DNA from: Amblyornis subalaris
Taxonomy: Eukaryota > Chordata > Aves > Passeriformes > Ptilonorhynchidae
DNA length: 64,000 bases
Direction: 5' to 3'
NCBI GenBank assembly: GCA_018881555.1
Contig: JACAXG010000012.1
Location: 8,536,980-8,600,979 of the forward strand
Below are positions 1-56,103 of the stretch, in pieces. A program made the translations under genes and the position numbers. The notes under the pieces were generated by a model. That model did not search any database. It was not told the DNA's origin and saw only the letters and a list, made by a program, of their open reading frames with translations. Position 1 is the stretch's first letter, and each line of letters begins with the position of its first letter.

Positions 1-43370
<43,370 letters not shown>

Positions 43371-46300
43371 CTTTAGCCAAAGAAAGAAAAATACTTTATG
43401 TCAGTGATTGTATGCATAAAATATTAACTTCAATAAAAGGACAATTAAGGTGGTCTGAAAGGATACCTTCAAACCACCCGGAATTACAGGTATACATTCC
43501 TTAAACCGTACTCCCATAGTCAGAAATAAAAATTAGGTCTACCCCGAAGTTTCTTGCACACAGAGGGCAAAAAAATCTTGGCAGATGTCACAAGATGAAT
43601 GTGCAAATGTTTGAAGTTCATAGGTGCAGAATAAAACTTTCATTTCATCGTCTGCCACCATCTGCATCACTTGTCCTCAAGCACAACTGTTGGCTGTTTA
43701 CTTCAACAACTGCACGCGCTACTTAATTGTTTCCAGATCTTAAAACAAGATGATCTTTCTCAGACTGCCATCCAACCCAGTGCCTACCAAATTCAGAGGT
43801 TTTTCCACTCTCTGCTGTTGACCTCTTTTTTCCTCTGTGTTACTCAGCCTTTGCACTGATATTTACTGCTTTTTGCTCAGCAGTCGATCAGTTTGGGCTC
43901 TTTCACACAACTTTACTAATGATCAACCACAAAAATACTAACAACAGAGTAAAGCCCATACAATTGATCAGCAGCTCTGGGAAACATTGCCTGGAAACAG
44001 AAGCAATGCAGCACCTAAAGTCTCTCTGTGAAATGACCAGCCAGAACATCATAAAACACATAAAAAGTGTTCAAAAATAAATATCCCGTACCACCTGAAA
44101 AAAGTTTTCTGTTTTTTTCATTAAGACAAAACCAAAACTGCCCACAAAAAGTATACTGATTTTTACACAAGTATTTAATCAACAAACTCCAAAAATATAG
44201 TATCTTAACAACTCATATGTTTTTACTGCCTCTGTCATCTTTTCTCTAGGAAGAGTGAAAACATTCAAACAATAAATTCTTCAGAAAGGCATCAAGTTCA
44301 AGACAAATAAATCCTAAATATAGTCACTACAAATGTAGAATATGTTCATTCTTCCATTAATGATTTTATAAAATGCATGAAAAACCAGATGTGTAACTAC
44401 AAGACACTTTAGTATTATTCAGAAGTACAGCTCAGCAAACATCCAGTCTCAGTAAGAATTTGTACTATGTGTTTCAACAACTAGACTTCATCCAGTTCTT
44501 TAACTCCCACTGGTAGCAAAAAGGGATGCAAGATGAAGTAGATTGGTCTTTCAGGAAAAACAGATTTTGAATTTAAAGTAAAATTATAGCATATAGCATA
44601 TGTAATTGTAAATTATTAAAGGTACTGTACAAAATACCTCCTCGCCGATGGTTCATTTCTTTGATCATTCTTCAGCACAGGCCCCAAAGAACCATGTTTC
44701 AGCAAGGCAGACTTACTGCAAAAACACTGTTTCACTGTGTCACCAGCACGGGTGATTGGGTGATAAAAAGAAAAACCAAGAGACTTGGATACATGTGTCT
44801 CACTTTAAAGGCTGTTACTATTCATTAAAGAGTCAAAATTTGTAATTCTTTTATGCTGAGACAACCATAAATTGCTGCACTATCCAGGCCAGCATTCTGT
44901 CAGCATTTCCCAGTTTATTCTGTGGCAGCAGTAACTAAAATAGCACAACTTAGCTGATTTTTCTAGTGGTCTGGTAGGGCATGTATGATCAGCTGGGCTG
45001 CATGTTGGCTCAGTGGGAGTAAAACTCTCAGCTGAGGAGACAGGAACTTCTTAAGCCAGTGTAATTCAATCACGCACTCCCAGAACCTGGCCGGCGGTCC
45101 ATGCTGCTCACTCACCTCTCTGAACTCTGGTCAGCACACTATTAACACTTTACATCTGGAACTACAGTTTTGCAGTGATAAATACATTTATTATGCAGCA
45201 GTGACTTACTCGATGTTCAGAAAGTCAACTGCCTAAATTTCATATCCAATTTTTTTTTAAATCTCTATGAGCAGAGTTAGTCAAGTTACTGACTACAAAA
45301 ATGTCACACATTAACAGCCAGCATATGCTGCCTCCAGCAGAACTTGCCAGTTACACGCTGTAGTTTTATTCTCAGAACAGCTGAGTATGCCAGGCGTGAA
45401 GCATCTGTCCTGCATTCTCTGCTCCATGACATGGGACTGGCCAAGAAACAACGTTTGAAAGGACAGCACCCCACTGCCATATGGGAACTGGATCTGACTA
45501 ACTTTTTGAAAATCAAAAGAAGAAAAAACTATCACAGAATTACAATTTTCAAGACAGAATGGGACAAAAGTATACAGCCTTGTGAAATAGGACATATATG
45601 CTCCAAGGGACAGCACCAAGGTTTTAAAACCTGTTGCATATGATAGCTGAGTGGGGCTAAGGCCATCCAAGATCTGGTTGTTTACAAAATGCTCAAATTG
45701 CTGTGAGATAAGCCCTTTCACAACTTGCCTTTATTGTGAAAAATAAATTTAAAAGAACAGAATTTGTGAAGCAGCCACAGAAATCTGGTTTCCTTACTAA
45801 AAAAGTAATCCCAGGAAAGTCCACTTCAATAATACCTCAATATGTTTAAAAAAAAATCTTTTAACCTATGAACTAATGGAAAAAGAAAAAAAGACCAAAA
45901 CAAACCTGGACTGGACTGCCTTGGACTCAGAACATGTATCACGTCTGTGATCCAGAGACTGAGACAGCTTTAATTGCTTATTTTTCAGGTCTCTTAATCT
46001 TTCTATAAAACTCTGAGGATCAAGGTTGGGAGGTAAGAATATGAGAAGATACTCGAAAAAAGAAAAGTTATTAACTGTCATGCTAGATGCTGTCCAACCA
46101 TACACTACAGAAAATAAAATAACTACCAAAGGCTTTTCTGATTTAAAAAGACTGTATTGCCCTGTAAGAATACCTGCAGGGGAGACAAAGCGGCAAACAT
46201 GAGAAAATACAACATACACAGCTAGCAACCTGAGTGTCTATCAGTTTTCTTGCAAAGCGATAAAAATACAAGTTAACTTGACACAATTTAATGTCAGATG

Positions 46301-47079
46301 ATCTCAGTGGGAAACTTTTCCAACAAAAAATAAAGGTTACTCATCCAACAACTAGAGTTTCCATGCTGATCACTGCACATTCCTACTTCGATTATAACTT
46401 GGAGGAGCACAGCCCCTGTGGGAGCAGTACCCACCGCAATACTCTTCCGACCCCTGCCCCTTCCCTGATGGCACAGAACATCTGGAGAAGAGGGGACATG
46501 GAAAAAAAGCTACTTTTTCTCTATGACCTCTGTATGTTCATTGTTGAAGCTGAAATGCCGAAGAAAACTGGATAGGGCATTCAGATGTACAGAAACCATC
46601 TTGAAGAACAAACAGAATAGATGAGCCACTTCAGTTTCTTTGCATGATTTCGGTACATTCCTGCTCTGGGATTTCCTTCTTCCAGGCAGTGGAAACCAAT
46701 CAGGTTTAAAAACTTAGTACTGGAATACTTCTAAGTCAAGTCCTGAAAGCAGTCTCTAGCCTAGGTGAGTATGCCTTAAGCCTTGCCCAAAAGAAGTGCT
46801 ACAAAATACTACTACAAAAACCACAAAAGTGCTGGAGCATCTCTTCTGAAGTTCACCTATTTCAACAGAAAGCTTACTCTTCAAGGTAACATACCATTGT
46901 TCATTTGGATTTACAGATGTTCCACATGAATGAGCTTTTTTTGTCAGTTTTCAGTCATCATGAGAACCAAGAGGTATGCAGGGGGCATTCAGAGCTGAAA
47001 CACATCTTCCTGTCCTTTGGGAGCTCTGCACCTGCAATGTTTGAGGGCAGCCGCTAACACTCTGTAGCAGCTTAGCTGG

Positions 47080-47235
47080 AAACAATTCCAAAGCTGCTTC
47101 TCCATGCTTGAGATACTTGAAAACCATCTGGATATGGTCCCAGGCAGCTGGGTCTAGGTGACCCTGCCTAAGGAAGGGGTTAGACAAGATGACCTTCAGA
47201 GGTCCCTCTCAACCTCAACCGTTCTGCCATTCTTC
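47080..47235 (+). mobile_element. CR1 LINE, 3'-end fragment
   Basis: The stretch from GAGATACTTGAAAACC through TCTAGGTGACCCTGC, GGGGTTAGACAAGATGACC and AGAGGTCCCTCTCAACCTC to the NCCATTCT end follows the 3' terminal region of avian CR1 LINEs (from memory). It is inserted in the antisense orientation relative to BMPR2. It is strongly 5'-truncated, as is usual for CR1, and diverged, so probably old. The left limit is uncertain and could reach further upstream. Confidence 0.82.
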
Positions 47236-50200
47236 CATCTCTCCAAGTAACCCATGTGCAGCAACCAGACAGAAAAATTATTCCTCCTCTAGGCTACTTG
47301 CTCTCTTTTGTCTCTGAGACAGGCAAGATGGTAGGGTAAGACTAGAACTACTGGATTCTCTTGTTTGTCTTCAGTTCAAATAGATCCAAACCCAAGGAAA
47401 TACTTTAATGTTAAGATCTTCATTAAACAACAAGAGCAATTAAAATAAATAACTTATCCTACAGAGACAGAGGCTCCTGAACTGCTCCATTTGATACATC
47501 CAGTTCATTTGCTTCCTGTCAGAAACATGAAGGGCAAAGCCCCCGCTGACATGTGTGCTCACCGGATATTACAGACCCATGAGCAGTTCACTGTGCAGTG
47601 CTCCTTTCCTTACAGATTTTGTAGACCCAAGATGCACCAGTAGTGTATTCTCAAATCAGCAAAATGCAGAAGCCATTTACAGATCAAGCTATACAGTATA
47701 TCTGCCCAGATATGAAATGTCCCAGCATACAAACAAAATCAAGACCTACCACTAAAATAAGTGGCAGCACAGGTTTCACAGGACATCGCTGCATGGATGA
47801 AGTTATCCTTCAGAGTCCTGAATTTACCTTTATAAGGCAATTTTCATACTAAACTGTACTTATGAATATTCATCACATAGAACTCATCATACTTTCAGGT
47901 CTTTTCTAATTAACTCTTTAATGAAAGGCCATGAGAGATTTTGAAATAAACAAATGGCAACTGAATGCCTCCACGTCATACACAACTGAAAAATTTGCTT
48001 CTGCAGACAATTGTAGAATAGGCTGACACTGAAGAGGACAAAAGTAAAAGCCAAACAACAAATTATGAAGGATTTATAATGAAATGTCAATTTTCAGTTC
48101 GTCTTGAACTTGTGTACCAGACAAACTATGTCAAAATAATTAAATAGAAATAATAAAATGAACTCAAGCTTCTGTTCTCTCATCCAGCAGAGATTTCTAA
48201 CAAAGACGAGAGGGGAAGGCACCATTCCCAGAAGTTCTACCAAGGGAAAAACCAGCGAGAGCATGGCAAGCTCTTCCATTCCTGATCATAAACCAGAAAA
48301 AAAAAGAAAAGCCTTCAAAAGGAGTTCTGTTGCTCTCCAGCCCATTTTACACCTCTATTTGTACAAAAATACACTTTTCTATCCAGTTTAACAAACATTC
48401 TTAAAACATGAGTGGCATTAGAATTGAACACGGGTGCTTCAAGCAGTCATCTAAGAAACAGTAATGTTCTCAGCTTTCCTGTTTGGCTGCCATTACTGGT
48501 GAGTCTGATCACCACATGCACTTGTAACAGACTTTACTTGAATCACATTGTGAAAACTTACTGTCATATTCCGAGAATGGGGAAACAGACTACATTAAAC
48601 TACTTTCCTAAAATCACAAACTGGGAATTGTCTATAGTTTCCCAAGTCCATCCTGTCACCCTTACTGTCACAGTGCGCTGGGGGCATGGAGTTCATCCCT
48701 GTACCACTATACAGCCTCAAGAAAAAGGACCACAGCTTCAGGAATTTTCTTTTGGCATATGGCTCAGGTTTTCACGTGATTTATCATCTTGGAATTAATC
48801 AGCTCTACTGTCAACAAAAAAGAAATCTGAAAGCTACCCGAAAAAAATACTATCTAGATGTTTTCAGTATTTTCTCTCTGTAACCATGCTGCTATTTCCA
48901 GCTGCTCAGGAACAGAGAACCGATTCACACCGGTAAGTGAATTCTGTCTGTTCACTACAAAAACACCCTTAGATAGGTTTACTATTTGAATACTTGCCTT
49001 TCTTCCCCACTAAAAATATTTCTGAACAGCAAAGATCAAAAGAAAATTGCAAGTGCATCTACTATGTCAGAAATGTGTGCAACTAATATACAACCCATTC
49101 AGACTAGGATGAGTTTAAACAAATGAATATGTTGCTATTGCTTTTAGTGTACTAATTCTTTCACGATCACTCTGTGTTCTAGGAAAACATAATTACTGAA
49201 AACAATGAAAGAGAATACCAAAAGTTACAGGAATCCAACTGCAAATCCTTAGAACATGAGTCATGTTTTCATTAACAGCATCGGAAGTCGGTTCCATTAG
49301 TACTTAACTGATGCTTCCTGACCTTGCATCTATTCAATGCAGAACATAGAATTCACAATAAGTGCAATGCAAGGGGGAAAGGAAGGAAAAAAAGACTCAA
49401 ACGTTACTCAAATGCTACTCCATGGTCTAATTCTAGGGATTAAACATAAATAAATAAAACATTTGCCACTTGATGATTAATGCCAGGCAGATTTTGTGAC
49501 TCAATAGTTACAAATAAAAGAATCTGAGATAAAAGAAGATAAACTTGCACGTAAGCTACAAGAACAGACCTGCGAGCATCACAGACCACACACAGGGTAC
49601 CATGTTGGTAATTACACCAACTGCCTTCAAGTCCATATATGTGAAGACTTGGGGAAAAAAAAGCAAATAAAAAGGTTTCTGAGCATTTGTTTGCCTGTAA
49701 TGGGATTTCTTTAAATACAAGTCATACATCCAACTGGGAATCTCAGTATGCTCCAACAGATTTGTTTTGAAAGACTCAGGTTTTTTCTGCAACTTGTCCT
49801 TTCAATTAGTGAGATTTTCATCAAAACAGCCATAGACATAAAACCTGTTTTATTTTGTCCCTGTCAGCTTTCTGTGAAGTTCTTTTATTTACATAATACC
49901 GGGAAACATCATTGCCCTCGAGGCAGGGTTATGAGATAGCATGCCTCTTCATAATGCAAACTGTTAAAAGGAAGATGTACATCAGGAGGCTCCTCTGAGT
50001 ATATCTTTTCAAATACTGATAGCTGAATTCTGGTGTGATGTACAGAGAAACAGAATCTCGAAGAAATCACCACTTAGCAAACCACTCTAATGCTGCTTTT
50101 TAAAATCTTTTTCTCCTCAGAAGTTTTAATTACAAGTATTTCTAAATGTGTATCCACTTATATTAAAATATATCACAAGCAGATGTCTTTTGAAGGAAGT

Positions 50201-53200
50201 CGTGCTTCTCCAGCAGACCACCCTTAACACCAACTTAGAGCGGGAAGAAAAAATGCTAAAATGCTGGTAATCTTTCATGTATTTACACTTCCAATATTCT
50301 GCTTTGTAGCATGTCTGACCAACTGCATAGAAGGGATCTGCACTGACTGGTCAGGAAAACAAATAAATTGTCTGCCTAAGGATTAGGCATGAAGGTCTAA
50401 ACCAATCGAAAATGGCCTGGAGACTTTCTGAGCAAGAGGTCAGGAGTAGCACAGCGCAACACATAGCCAGGGAATGTTTGGTTGGGCAGGCTGCACAGCC
50501 TATTGCTTTACAGCAAACTTCCATGTCAGAAGTCCTCCAGATGGGCTCCAAAATGCAACAACTGGACTAATATTTTAAAGACATGAAGACAAAATAACGG
50601 AAATGTGCGCAAGGGAATACAGTAGAACTTCCAGGAGGGAGGCAGGAAAGTAAAGAAAAATGCTTCAGAAATTTACATCTGTGGTCGTAATATTCTCTCC
50701 TGCTTAGAAAAAGAGTGGAAATTTTAAAAAATCACAATCATTAACTATTTTACAGCACATACTATTTACTTCAAGAAATACTGTAAAACATATTTTGACA
50801 ATAAACCCCTTGCAGTTTATACTCAGTGTTAAAATCTGGAATAATCTATTCACAGTACTGCATGACCTTAGCCTTCGTTGATGAAAATTATTTCGGTTTT
50901 ATTTGTTTTTGCTGACTAACATCACAGTTTCAAATGCTGGCAATTACGCGGAGCCAGGCTTTGATTCAGAACTAGTGCCAAAACTAAAATGAATGCTAGT
51001 ACTGATATCCATTTCGAAGTGATTGACTGCACATGCAGATGACAAAATCACTTATGTTCATTACAAGGTCCTTTGCCCTCAAAACAGCATTAGACTAGAA
51101 AATTCCAGTGTCTTTTTTCTGTACATGTATATACTTTAGTCTGTCTTTCTCCTCAATCTAGCTTTCAAGCAAGTAATTCTGTACTGAAGGCCTTGTTCTC
51201 CTTTTCCCCAAATTTACTCTCAAAGCAAATGTTACCTCAGAAGAACCCAGCTTAAGCAAGAGAAGCCACGAAGGAAAGAACCAGAATGGCAGAGATTTAT
51301 TGGTAGCAGCTGACAAATTATGTAGTTCCCAAATGCTGCAAGACTTTATGAAAAAATACCTGAGCTTACTGCCAATAAACTGTGTCACTGCCTTATTTCT
51401 ACAATTTTCTAAATGCTTAATGTTTCTGGGGAACACCAGACCACCTTGCTGTGCAAACCTCGCTCGAACCAGACATTACCACAAATTCAAAATTTTATCC
51501 ATCTAGTAAGAGCACAAGACATGGTGGCAAGAAAGCGAGCAACACCTGTGTTTTGGGCTAAAATTCTAGAATTTTAAGCAAATTTGAACAGGTTTACATC
51601 AAGAGGCTGAGGCATTTTCCAGTTGATATGGGAAGAGATTCGAGCTGAATCTGTAATGAGGCTACACCTCATTGACTCAGCCAGGGTCAGAGAAGGACAA
51701 ACTGCAGTGTCCTGAAGTCTCAACTACATCCCTAACAAGTTGACCTTTGACTACCTTTACTTGGGGCACTAATCAGAGCTTCCTCCACCCTACAAGATCT
51801 CCTCCACAATGTTTCAACTAAACAAGAAATTGAATCTACCTCCCTGAGTGATTTAGCATTTTCCTTAACATGGTTTTATAGCTGTGTTCAGCTGGTATAC
51901 AGTTAGGACATTTGTTTTTAATGTATAAGTCTGTCTAGTTCAGCAAGTTTCTTCCTTCCATCTTTTTCCCCTCTGCTAAATTCTCACTGATTTCTAACAA
52001 GACAGAATTAAAACAAAATGCACGTAACAAAAAGGTAGTGGAAAAAGGTTATCAATCTGACCAACATGAAATTCCGAAATATATCACCTGCTAGCTGTGA
52101 AAAATCCTCTCTGGTATGTTAAAAAAAGGTAACAGTATCTTAGTTCAGTGATTACACAGGACTGAGGACATTTTATCGCACAACTTGGCACTCAAGAAAC
52201 AGTTAAAGGCTTTACAGCAAGAGACTGCAGCAGGTTTCTTAGTGTTGTAAAAACAGTAAAATGTAATGGCATTTTAGCATTCACTTTGTTAAGCTTTAAA
52301 ATACTCATCTTTGTCATCAGACTTCGACTTAGAGCCATTTTCAAAAAATTTTCATTTCATATTAAATCAAAATCCAGTCAGTGTGTTCTATATGGAAACG
52401 CAAGAGTTCAAGCACATTCAAAAGGTCTTCTGAAAAACCTGTCAAGCTCAAATACTGGAAGGTAGAAGCAAATTAGCATAAAACACGATAAAAACACTAA
52501 ATACCATAAAAGTGTCTAATCATGGAATATGTTCAACACTCAAGGGAGAATTTAATCTAAACACATTAGTGAAGGACAAAGCATAAAAAAATTTACTCTC
52601 AACTCCAAATGCTTGTCTTTTGAAATAATCTTAGCACTTCCACAAAACTAATAGAGTTGATGATTGTCTGTGAGGATTCACATGGCAGGAAGCACCCTTG
52701 TGACTTCAAATCACATTGACTGGTTTGCATTGTCTTCTTGACTCAAGATGAACCGATTGCTTATTTTACCCCATGAGCAAATAGGAATTCCAGTCTTTAC
52801 ACATAGTTGAATCAGCTCAGAGAGAATCTACTCAGACTCACACAGGAGGGCAAAGGAAAATTTTTCAACAAAAAATATTCTGAAAGCCAGCTTTGATGTA
52901 TATCTTTTTCACTTTATTTAAGTGTAAGTCCAACTAACACTAAAGGTCATTTAAGCCCATATTTCTGGAAAAGCACAGGGAAGGAAATAGCTGGCCTTCA
53001 CTGACTTGACAGGATTTTGGACACCCAGCTTCTCAAGGTCTCCTGGAAAAATCCCAGTCTACATTTAATCTGAAAGTGTGAATAAGTATATTACAGGATT
53101 TAAACAAGCCTAGCACTTTTCCAATTTTTTTTTTATATATTTTTCACTTCCTAAATGACTATGTTTCCATTCAAAGAAAAAATAAGTAAGTTCATGTTAC

Positions 53201-55500
53201 TGTTTAGCAATTATGTCAGAATAGAAATAGCCTTAGTCACACATAATCTTTTCCAGTGGCCAGTGTCTATTCATGGAACTGAAAAAGCCTAAATTCTTTA
53301 TCTCTGCCTTAGACTGGAGTTCAGGGATTTTTTTCTGGGTATGAGCGTCTGGCTTTTGTTTATCTGGGCTGTCAAAGTAAAGTATCTGCATGGAATAACA
53401 CAGGAAACTCTGCAGCAAAAGCAACAGTAAAGCAAACGAACGATGTGGTATTTATCCCCCAAACTCACATCTAAGAGACTTCCCACAGCAAAATTGCCTT
53501 TTTCAGAGTCTGCTTTACATTACCTCTGAAAAAGGGCTCCTACTTGATAATCCCCTAACACATGGAAAGTACTCACTTTTCTAGCTATCAGGGATGCCAT
53601 TTCTACTGCGGATATTACTGAAACACTTTCTGGAGAACTTTTCAGTAGCTTAAATCTGAAGATAGTACCCATACAGTCTGTCTCTTACAGCGTATTACAA
53701 AAATTCTTCCTATAAACATTTTTAGGAAGCTTACACTACCAGCAATATGGTGAAACATTTGAAAACTGTCAAACATTCTTCGACCTGAAGCTACAATGAA
53801 ATGAAGCTCCAGAATCATAATCATATTTTGCCCTCAGAAGTATAATATATTTGGCTTTGAAATCTTAAACCCTGAAGAAAATGACAAAAGGAACAAAAGG
53901 CAGAAACTAGCTTCCACCCTGACATGCTCTATGAGGGGTATGAAGCCTCTCGTCTTTTCAGAATTCCTCACAGAATATATGTTTAAGTTCAAAAACATCG
54001 TGAGTCTTAATCCTCAAGGCATTTAGCAGTATGCCACAGAATACCCCACGAACCATTATTATCTTGAGTCAGGAGTACGGTCACCACGACAGCTCCCCAA
54101 ACACCTTAATGCAGCCAGTGCAAGGTGAAAGCCAACTCATGCAGAGGACGGACTATTATCAAGGACCAGTAAGAGATTGTGGGCTGCTAAGGAACTTGGG
54201 ACCTACTTCAAACACTCCTACTTCGTGTTCCTTAACTGAGAGAAGGTATGGAAAGATTTGTCAGCTAAAGGTATTTATGCTGTTTGTTGAACTGGGCAAA
54301 ACCAGAAAATATTGACTTTTGCTTCTATTAAACTTCAAGGTTATCAGCCCATTGAACAGAGGTGACTGTTCACGTATTTCTTGATGCTACAGTGCTTAAA
54401 TTCTTAGAAATTTATGGGCACAGCACTGAATTTATTTTAAATCAACTCATACATTTCCTTTATGCATTTATTCTTTTCCATTTAAATCTCTGTTGTACCA
54501 ATAACAACTTCATTGGCTAAGAAGGTGATACAAGCGAACTTTTGCAAACTCCGTATAGTCAGAAAAAAATTAGCGTCTAGCCAAGACAAGCTCTTCATTA
54601 ACTTCTGATTTCTAAACTTACGTAGTTAAAAGGAGTATGGTTGGTACATGCAGACAAGCCTAGTTACTGAACACACTTTTGTTTCAAGGACTGGCTTTCA
54701 CCTACTGAAGTACAGTACGTCACACAAAGGAAACAAACTTCTGGGCACACGGAAACAAAAGAAGATTGTTTTTAATTATCTTTGTTGATGCTAATGACAG
54801 GAAATATGGAAAAGGGCATTCCCAAAATAGACACTCAAGGAAAAGACTGTAATCAACTTGCTTAACATTTTGCATTGCATACCTGAGGATGATGGCTAGT
54901 GTCATGCTGAAAGACCGTCTGAACTCCTCACCCTATGTATAAATTCCAGGTAGCACAGTTTAAAACATCTTAAAAGACACAGCAGCAGTGTAAGCAGAAA
55001 ACATCAGGTTCTTCAGGTCACAAGCAAGTCTAACCCACCAACCAGCTGATGCAGGGGTGAGCACAGAGCCAGACAGTGTGGGGGCTTCCCCACACACACT
55101 GCAGCCCTCTACCACAGACACAGCCAAGATCAGCATTTCAATCCATGAGAGTTCACACTTTTTCTGAATCAGATCTATTTTAAGGGCAGGAAATAAGCAC
55201 AAGCAGCATCTTGGCATTTGGGACTAATAAGGAAGGAACAATGCAAAATCTCATTATGACAACCAAAAAACCACAACAGCACAGAGGTTTTACAACGGCA
55301 GAATTTACCAGTAAAGAGGTGGTTTCCTCTACATTTTCACTTTTTTTGAAAGACTTTACTCTTTCAACACCACAAATTGCTACATACATTTATTACAGGG
55401 ACACTGAACAATTATTACTTAGTTGATTTGGTGTCTTTCGAAACAAAACTATGATCAAACACTCTGTTAGCTATTATTGAGAACATTTTCACTTATGACT

Positions 55501-55603
55501 GGGGACATAGTTTAGTGGTGAACACAGTGGTGCTGGGTTAATAGTCAGAATCGATAATCTTAAGAGGTCTTTTCCAACCTTAACAATACTATGATTCTAT
55601 GAA
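55501..55603 (+). mobile_element. CR1 LINE, 3'-end fragment with octamer-like terminus
   Basis: GGGGACATAGTTTAGTGGTG, GGTGCTGGGTTAATAG, TCTTTTCCAACCTTAA and the terminal ATGATTCTATGAA follow the last hundred bases of a CR1 element, ending in the ATTCTATG-type 3' repeat. It is antisense to BMPR2 and 5'-truncated to about 100 bp. It differs from the copy near 47080-47235, so two CR1 subfamilies are represented. Confidence 0.9.
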
Positions 55604-56091
55604 CTGACAAATTTTACTCTTTAATTCAAACTAAAAACATTAGAAAGCAATATAACTTGCAGTAAACATTTAAGTAGAAGGTTTAAATAAATTCAGATCA
55701 GGTTTATTAACTCATGTACTTATTTCCTAGCAAACTGGCTCTAATTTATGAAAATTAAAGTGTAACATTGAAAAACACTCATGTTTGCACATGCATTATT
55801 TAAGGTATGTTTCTTTATAAAAAATACATTGTTGTACAGAATACTGCATATTTTAAATAATGCATATGTACTTACAAAGTAGGTTTTCTAGTCTTTTTAA
55901 CAGATTTGTATAAAGGAAAACTTACTTGCAACCTCTCTGTAAATAAGAGATCCTGATCTGAGCCTGAATTACTTGACACGGTGATAAGCCAGATAAGGAC
56001 AATTTCTGGTGATTAAAATACAAATCCTTCCAGTGTTAAATGAATTTATGTTCAATTTTGTTTGCTAAGCAGTTTTAGGACATATGTCTTT

Positions 56092-56103
56092 CCCCCCCCC
56101 CCC
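56092..56103. repeat. C12 homopolymer
   Basis: This is a run of twelve C in intron 1. It is prone to length variation and sequencing error. Confidence 0.9.

Noticed and set aside
45311..45721. 136-codon minus-strand open frame in intron 1
   Set aside because: The content is low-information with no signal peptide resembling BMPR2 exon 1. It is unlikely to be an alternative first exon.
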